A DNA stretch of 64,000 nt from Ancylobacter radicis (GTDB lineage Bacteria; Pseudomonadota; Alphaproteobacteria; Rhizobiales; Xanthobacteraceae). The position numbers and the translations under genes were made by a program. Location: NCBI RefSeq assembly GCF_018449475.1, contig NZ_JAHCQH010000016.1, positions 62,001-126,000 of the forward strand, read 5' to 3'. This document shows positions 59,696 through 64,000 of this stretch, piece by piece. The notes under the pieces were generated by a model. It saw only the letters and a list, made by a program, of their open reading frames with translations, was not told the DNA's origin and did no database searches. How positions within the stretch are numbered: the stretch's first letter is position 1; every line of letters begins with the position of its first letter.

Positions 59696-60967
59696 ATGGC
59701 ACGCGCACGCGGCGCCAACGCCGTCATGGCTGCGGTGTTTGAAGCCACCTATGGCATCACGCCCGGCACGGGCTTTCGCAAGCTGCCCTTCGTCTCGGCC
59801 AACCTCGGCGAAGAGCAATCCCTGATCGAGAGCGATCTCCTCGGCTATGGCCGAGATCCGCTGACGCCAGCCTATGACGTGGTGTCGAACGAAAGCGACA
59901 TCGTCGTTCCGATGGATCACCGGAACATCGGCTTCTGGCTCAAGGGCCTGTTCGGCAACCCAACGACCGCCGCGACGGTCGCCGCAAGGGGCTCGATCCT
60001 GTTCTCCGCGCAGCCCGTGGCGAACGCGACGATCACGATAGCCGGAACCGCCTTCACTTTCGTCTCCGCCGCGCCGACCGGCAACCAGATCCAGATCGGG
60101 GCCAATCTTGGCGCGACGCTGACCAATGCCGTTACCGCCCTCAACGCCAGCGTCGTGCCAGCAGTCGCGGCGGCGACCTATGCCCAGACCGGTGGCAACA
60201 CGCTGACGATCACGCACGATACGCTCGGTCTTGGCGGCAACAGCTTCACGATCGCCGCGTCCACCACGCCTGCCTCGAATGGCACGGTCTCGGGCGCGAC
60301 GCTCACTGGCGGGGCGAACGGCCACACCTTTGTTTCGGGCACGCAGACCCTGCCGTCGATGTCGATCGAAGTCGGCCTTCCCGACGTGCCGTTCTTCGGC
60401 ATGAACTATGGCGCGCGGGCGAACAGCCTGTCCGTCCAGGCGCAGCGTTCCGGGCTTCTGTCCGCGACGGTCAACGTGATCGCCCAAGGCGAGGCGACCG
60501 CCACCGCGACGGCGGCAGGCACGCCGACCGTTCTCGATGTCGAGCGGTTCAGCCAGTTTCAGGGATCGATCACCCGCAACGGCGCGGTGCTCGGCAACAT
60601 CGTCTCGGCGGAACTGATGTATTCGAACAACCTCGAAAAGATCGAGGTCATCCGATCCGACGGGCGCATCGCCGATATCGATCCCGGCATCGTCAAATGC
60701 TCGGGCAATCTCAATGCGCGGTTTCAGGACACGAGCCTCCTCGATCAGGCGACCGCCCGCACGCCCTGCGAGATCGCCTTCGGCTGGACCATCGACGCCA
60801 GCCGCTCATTGCTCTTCACCGCGCACCGCGTGTTCCTGCCGCGCGGCAACCGGCAAATTCAGGGGCCGGGCGGCATCCAAATGCCCTTCGCCTGGCAGGC
60901 TGCGCTCGATCCAGTTCTCACCAAGACCTGCACCGTCGTTCTGACCAACGACGTGGCCTCCTACTGA
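59696..60967 (+). CDS. Major tail (tube) protein with an inserted beta-rich domain
   Basis: This 423-residue tail-tube protein has an N-terminal part ('LLGYGRDPLTPAYDVVSNES', 'WLKGLFGNPTT') and a C-terminal part ('RFSQFQGSITRNGAVLGNIV', 'AFGWTIDASRSLLFTAHRVF') that carry the tube fold. Between them (~100-205) lies a Thr/Ala/Asn-rich beta segment ('FSAQPVANATITIAGTAFTF', 'NTLTITHDTLGLGGNSFTIA'). It probably projects from the tube surface, as Ig-like insertions do in other phages. Confidence 0.83.
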   Translation: MARARGANAVMAAVFEATYGITPGTGFRKLPFVSANLGEEQSLIESDLLGYGRDPLTPAYDVVSNESDIVVPMDHRNIGFWLKGLFGNPTTAATVAARGSILFSAQPVANATITIAGTAFTFVSAAPTGNQIQIGANLGATLTNAVTALNASVVPAVAAATYAQTGGNTLTITHDTLGLGGNSFTIAASTTPASNGTVSGATLTGGANGHTFVSGTQTLPSMSIEVGLPDVPFFGMNYGARANSLSVQAQRSGLLSATVNVIAQGEATATATAAGTPTVLDVERFSQFQGSITRNGAVLGNIVSAELMYSNNLEKIEVIRSDGRIADIDPGIVKCSGNLNARFQDTSLLDQATARTPCEIAFGWTIDASRSLLFTAHRVFLPRGNRQIQGPGGIQMPFAWQAALDPVLTKTCTVVLTNDVASY

Positions 60968-61009
60968 TCTTTCCTTCCCCGAAATCGCCTCCCAAACCAA
61001 GGAGCCACC

Positions 61010-61366
61010 ATGCTCAAGCTCGAACCCGTGTCCGCCGAACCCTTCTGGCTCAATGTGCTGCCCGGCGTGCGCATCCAGTTCCGCCCCGTCTCGGTCGCCG
61101 CAATGCTGATCGCGCGCGGCGCTGCTGGTGAAGCGCTGAAGGCTGGCGGCGAACAGGCCACGATCGAGGCGGGCGCGGCCTTCACCCGCGCGCTCGCTCA
61201 TACCGGCATTGTCGCCTGGGAGGGTATCGGCGACGCCAAGGGCAAGCCGGTTGACCCCGACAATGAGGCCATCGAGCAATTGCTTGAACTCTGGCCCGCC
61301 TTCGACGCCATCGACCGTCTCTATGTCGGCCCGGCGCTGACGAGGCTCGACGAAAAAAACGTCTGA
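61010..61366 (+). CDS. Tail assembly chaperone, short (gpG-like) product
   Basis: This 118-residue protein occupies the slot between tail tube and tape measure. 'VLPGVRIQFRPVSVAAMLIA' and a C-terminal helix ending 'LTRLDEKNV' fit gpG-type chaperones. A slippery heptamer lies three codons before its stop, so a fraction of ribosomes should continue into the overlapping frame to make a gpGT-like product (see 61354). Confidence 0.85.
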   Translation: MLKLEPVSAEPFWLNVLPGVRIQFRPVSVAAMLIARGAAGEALKAGGEQATIEAGAAFTRALAHTGIVAWEGIGDAKGKPVDPDNEAIEQLLELWPAFDAIDRLYVGPALTRLDEKNV

Positions 61367-61674
61367 TCGCCCTCGCCGAATGGCAATTCGACGGCGGCGA
61401 AAGCTATTGCGCCGCCTGTCCTTCGCGCTGCGTCGGCTGTCCCTATGACGAGCACGAACCCGAGACTTCCGAGGGAATGCTGGCGTGGGCAGTGATCCGC
61501 CGTTCGGCCGGACAGGTTCGGGCAGTGATGGGCGGCGTCTATGCGCTCGATTTCGGCGCGATCCTGATGCTCGCCCACGCAATGGGCGCGCTCAACCCGC
61601 TTCTCGTCGATGTCCTGCCCGAGATTGAACCCATCGTCGTCAACGCCTATCGCCGGAACGCTGATCCATCATGA
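61354..61674 (+). CDS. Tail assembly chaperone extension (gpT-like) made by -1 frameshift
   Basis: The frame downstream of 61010-61366 has no start of its own near the junction. It continues from the slippery A-AAA-AAC (61354-61360) in the -1 frame: N then 'RLIALAEWQFDGGESYCAAC', giving ~104 extra residues and a ~221-residue fusion. It contains a cysteine cluster (C-x2-C-x3-C-x2-C in 'CAACPSRCVGCPYDEHEPE') that may bind metal. Its stop overlaps the tape-measure start (ATGA). Confidence 0.85.
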   Translation, partial: KKRLIALAEWQFDGGESYCAACPSRCVGCPYDEHEPETSEGMLAWAVIRRSAGQVRAVMGGVYALDFGAILMLAHAMGALNPLLVDVLPEIEPIVVNAYRRNADPS

Positions 61675-64000
61675 GCGCCACGAATGTCTCCATCCGCCTC
61701 GGCGTTGAGGGGAAGGCGGAGATCAAGCGCGCCTTCGAGGAGGTCGGGCAATCCGGTCAGTCGGCCTTCGGCTCGGTCGAAAAAGCGTTGGACCGGACGG
61801 GCGCTGCGACCGACCGCGAGGTCGCGCGGCTGAAGCGCCTCGCCGAAGCGGCGCGCATGGCGGGCGAAGCCGACGCATCGCAGAAGCGGTTCAACACCGT
61901 TTTGAACGTTGACCGCCCGATCCCGAAATCCGCCCGCGACTCCGCCGGTGTTTTCGAGGAAGCAGCGCGGGAAGCAGAAAACTTCGCAGCACGAGCGAAT
62001 GCGCTGCGCGCCGCGATCGATCCGCTCGGCGCGGCGCAGGCCCGCCTGAACCAGGAACTCGCCGAATACGCCACGCTCGCCAAGCGTGGCGCAATCACCT
62101 CGGCTGAACATACCGCCGCGCAGTCGCTGGCGAAGCAGCGCTTCGACCAGACATCGCAGGCGATCAAGGGTGTGGGCGGCGCAACCGGCCTCACCCGCAA
62201 TCAGCTTCTGACGCTGCAATACACGTTCAACGACGTGGTGGCGTCGATGTCGACCGGCATGTCGCCGATGACCATCCTCATGCAGCAAGGCGGTCAGGTG
62301 ACGCAGGCCTTCGGCGGCTTGCGAGGAACGATTGCTGCTTTCGGCTCGGCGCTCGGGGTTGTCGGCGGGATCGCAATCGGAGTTGCGGCGGCGGTCGTCG
62401 GCCTAACCGCCGCCTGGGTGGCGAATGACGCGTCAACGCGCGCTGTCACCACCGCGCTGATGGGCGCTGGGCGCGCTTCGGGCGCGACCGCCGCCGAGCT
62501 TGAGCGGGTTGCCCAGGCATCGAGCATTACAGGCAAGGTCTCGGTCACCGCCGCGCGCGAGATGGAAGTCGCCTTCTTGCGCACCGGCAAGGTCGGCGCA
62601 GAAGAAATGGGCCGCGCCATCGGCATCGCCCGCAATTTTGCGGTCACGTTTGCGCTCGAAACCAAGGCCGGAGCCGAGCAGCTCGCCACCGCCCTGGCCG
62701 ATCCGGTGCGCGGCGCGGATGAGCTGAATTCTCGCCTCGCCTTTCTCGACGACCGGACGCGGCAGTATATCCGCACGCTGGCTGACCAGAACAATCGCAC
62801 CGAGGCGCAGCGGGTTCTCTTGAACGCGCTCGTGCCGGCGCTTGCCGACGCCGAACAGGCGACCAACGCCTTTGGACGCGCCTGGAACTATGTCGCCCGG
62901 CAGGCCTCGAACGCCTTTGACGCCATCGGCAAGGCGGTGGATCGCGCGGTCGATGGCCGCAATCCGTCCGAAGAACTCGATCTCCTGAAATGGCAGCGCG
63001 ACCGTCTGCGCGAGAACAGCCGCGGCAATGTCGTGCCGCTGATGCTGCCGCAGGTCGAGCGTCGGATCGCCGAGATCGAAGCCCAGCTTGCCGATCAGCA
63101 GCAGCGCGCTGCTCGACTCGCCGCAGAAGCCCGCGCGAACGAATTGTCGGTCCGGGCCGGAGAAACCGCCCGCGATATCATTCCCGGCGCGCGCGATCTC
63201 GAACGCCTGCGCCGCGAACAGGCGACCTTGCGTGCGGCGCTTGATGATCCCCTCTCGCGCTCTAAGCTTGCCGATGTCGCCGAAGTCGAAGCCGCCTATC
63301 GGCGCGTCACGGCTGAACTGGCCCGCTTCCGACCGGCGGTCGATGCAGCCACGCAGGCCGTCGTCACGCAATCGTCGGTCACGGAGGTGTCGATCCGTTC
63401 GACGCTGGCTCTGGCCAACGCCTATCTCGAAAGCGCCTCGGCGGCCGAACGCGCGGAAGCCCGCAAGACCGGCCTGATCGATCAGGCCCGCGAAGGCATC
63501 GATGCCGAAGCCCGTGCGCGCCAGGCGCTGCGCGAACGCATCGCCGAGCAGGCGGCGCAAGCGGGAAAACAGGTTGCCGATCTGACGGCAGAAGCGTCCG
63601 CCCAGAAGCGCGTCAATGATGCGGTCGCAGCTGGCTCGCTGGCTTCGGCCAAGGCCCAACAGGTGATGCAGGTCGAGCAGGCGCTTCGCCCGCTATTGAC
63701 GGCACAGGCGCTGGCCGAGGGCGAAGCGAAGGAAACCCTCACCCGCATCATCGAGCGGATGCGCGAAGCCTATGGTCGGCTCTTCGTCGAACAGGAACGC
63801 GCGCAGACCCTATCCGCGAACGAGGATCGACGCCGGGAGATCGAACTCCTGACGCGGCAGGTGGCGCTGATCAACGCCACTGTTTCGGCGCGCGGCGATG
63901 CGCTGGCCGTGATGCGCGCCGAACAGGAACTCCGACGGCGCGGCGTCGATCTCGCGAGCGAGGAGGCCCTCGCCTATATCGAGTCCGCTCGCCAGATCGA
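61671..64000 (+). CDS. Tail tape-measure protein (partial)
   Basis: At least 776 residues are present and the frame runs off the window. It is Ala/Arg/Glu-rich and coiled-coil-like from ~20 to 150, with 'LTRNQLLTLQYTFNDVVASM' and 'MSPMTILMQQGGQVTQAFGG', the hallmark of lambda-type tape measures. Hydrophobic segments ('GSALGVVGGIAIGVAAAVVG') follow, then long helical repeats. It sets tail length and helps DNA injection. The cut falls in its C-terminal half. Confidence 0.92.
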   Translation, partial: MSATNVSIRLGVEGKAEIKRAFEEVGQSGQSAFGSVEKALDRTGAATDREVARLKRLAEAARMAGEADASQKRFNTVLNVDRPIPKSARDSAGVFEEAAREAENFAARANALRAAIDPLGAAQARLNQELAEYATLAKRGAITSAEHTAAQSLAKQRFDQTSQAIKGVGGATGLTRNQLLTLQYTFNDVVASMSTGMSPMTILMQQGGQVTQAFGGLRGTIAAFGSALGVVGGIAIGVAAAVVGLTAAWVANDASTRAVTTALMGAGRASGATAAELERVAQASSITGKVSVTAAREMEVAFLRTGKVGAEEMGRAIGIARNFAVTFALETKAGAEQLATALADPVRGADELNSRLAFLDDRTRQYIRTLADQNNRTEAQRVLLNALVPALADAEQATNAFGRAWNYVARQASNAFDAIGKAVDRAVDGRNPSEELDLLKWQRDRLRENSRGNVVPLMLPQVERRIAEIEAQLADQQQRAARLAAEARANELSVRAGETARDIIPGARDLERLRREQATLRAALDDPLSRSKLADVAEVEAAYRRVTAELARFRPAVDAATQAVVTQSSVTEVSIRSTLALANAYLESASAAERAEARKTGLIDQAREGIDAEARARQALRERIAEQAAQAGKQVADLTAEASAQKRVNDAVAAGSLASAKAQQVMQVEQALRPLLTAQALAEGEAKETLTRIIERMREAYGRLFVEQERAQTLSANEDRRREIELLTRQVALINATVSARGDALAVMRAEQELRRRGVDLASEEALAYIESARQI

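Overview
The window looks like a chromosomal segment of a GC-rich alphaproteobacterium, most probably Hyphomicrobiales near Xanthobacteraceae (Ancylobacter/Starkeya/Xanthobacter-like). This rests on the near-complete trimethylamine (TMA) oxidation cluster, a rhizobial-type dispersed intergenic palindrome, an alphaproteobacterial GTTC-N7-GTTC LexA box and high third-position GC. The genus is inference. It contains one tRNA and no rRNA or CRISPR.

Region 1 (1-15045) is a methylated-amine catabolic island: an FAD dehydrogenase of the dimethylglycine/sarcosine type with a DeoR regulator; a GcvT-family protein (candidate dmmD); tmm-tdm on the minus strand; and, divergently, dmmABC, an XRE-cupin regulator and tmoXWV. 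Together these import TMAO, oxidise TMA to TMAO (Tmm), cleave TMAO to dimethylamine plus formaldehyde (Tdm) and demethylate dimethylamine to methylamine (Dmm). The GcvT proteins would pass C1 units to tetrahydrofolate. Similar TTTCC-N-G-N-GAAA palindromes lie in two of the control regions.

Region 2 (15089-25419) has a LytS/LytTR-type two-component system, a type I secretion ABC/MFP pair and a 1704-residue multidomain GH5 cellulase ending in DFLV. Near-identical 21-bp-period direct repeats precede both the secretion operon and the cellulase, which suggests one regulon. Region 3 (25420-33126) has degraded mobile DNA (IS3 transposase and threonine-aldolase remnants) around a DUF4269 gene, then a second type I secretion pair with its own 1123-residue substrate ending in a DUF4114 domain.

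Region 4 (33478-64000, continuing past the window) starts at an initiator tRNA-Met and holds a lambda-like siphovirus prophage. It carries an integrase broken by a 14-bp tandem duplication, an XRE/ImmA repressor module with a perfect LexA box, an early recombination/replication operon, a ParB-methyltransferase-PLP enzyme cassette, terminase, portal, a fused prohead protease-capsid protein, and tail genes with a classic A AAA AAC slippery site. Three probable cargo loci interrupt it: 35176-37264, 48422-49630 and 57543-58526.

The most exciting find is the AT-rich cargo at 35176-37264, between integrase and repressor. It is a compact three-gene operon: a 98-residue peptide with a Thr-rich, Cys-terminated tail, an APH-fold kinase and a HopA1-family protein. 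Kinase plus HopA1 protein is the Ser/Thr dehydratase pair of class V lanthipeptides and thioamitides, so this looks like a prophage-carried RiPP (lanthipeptide-like) system.
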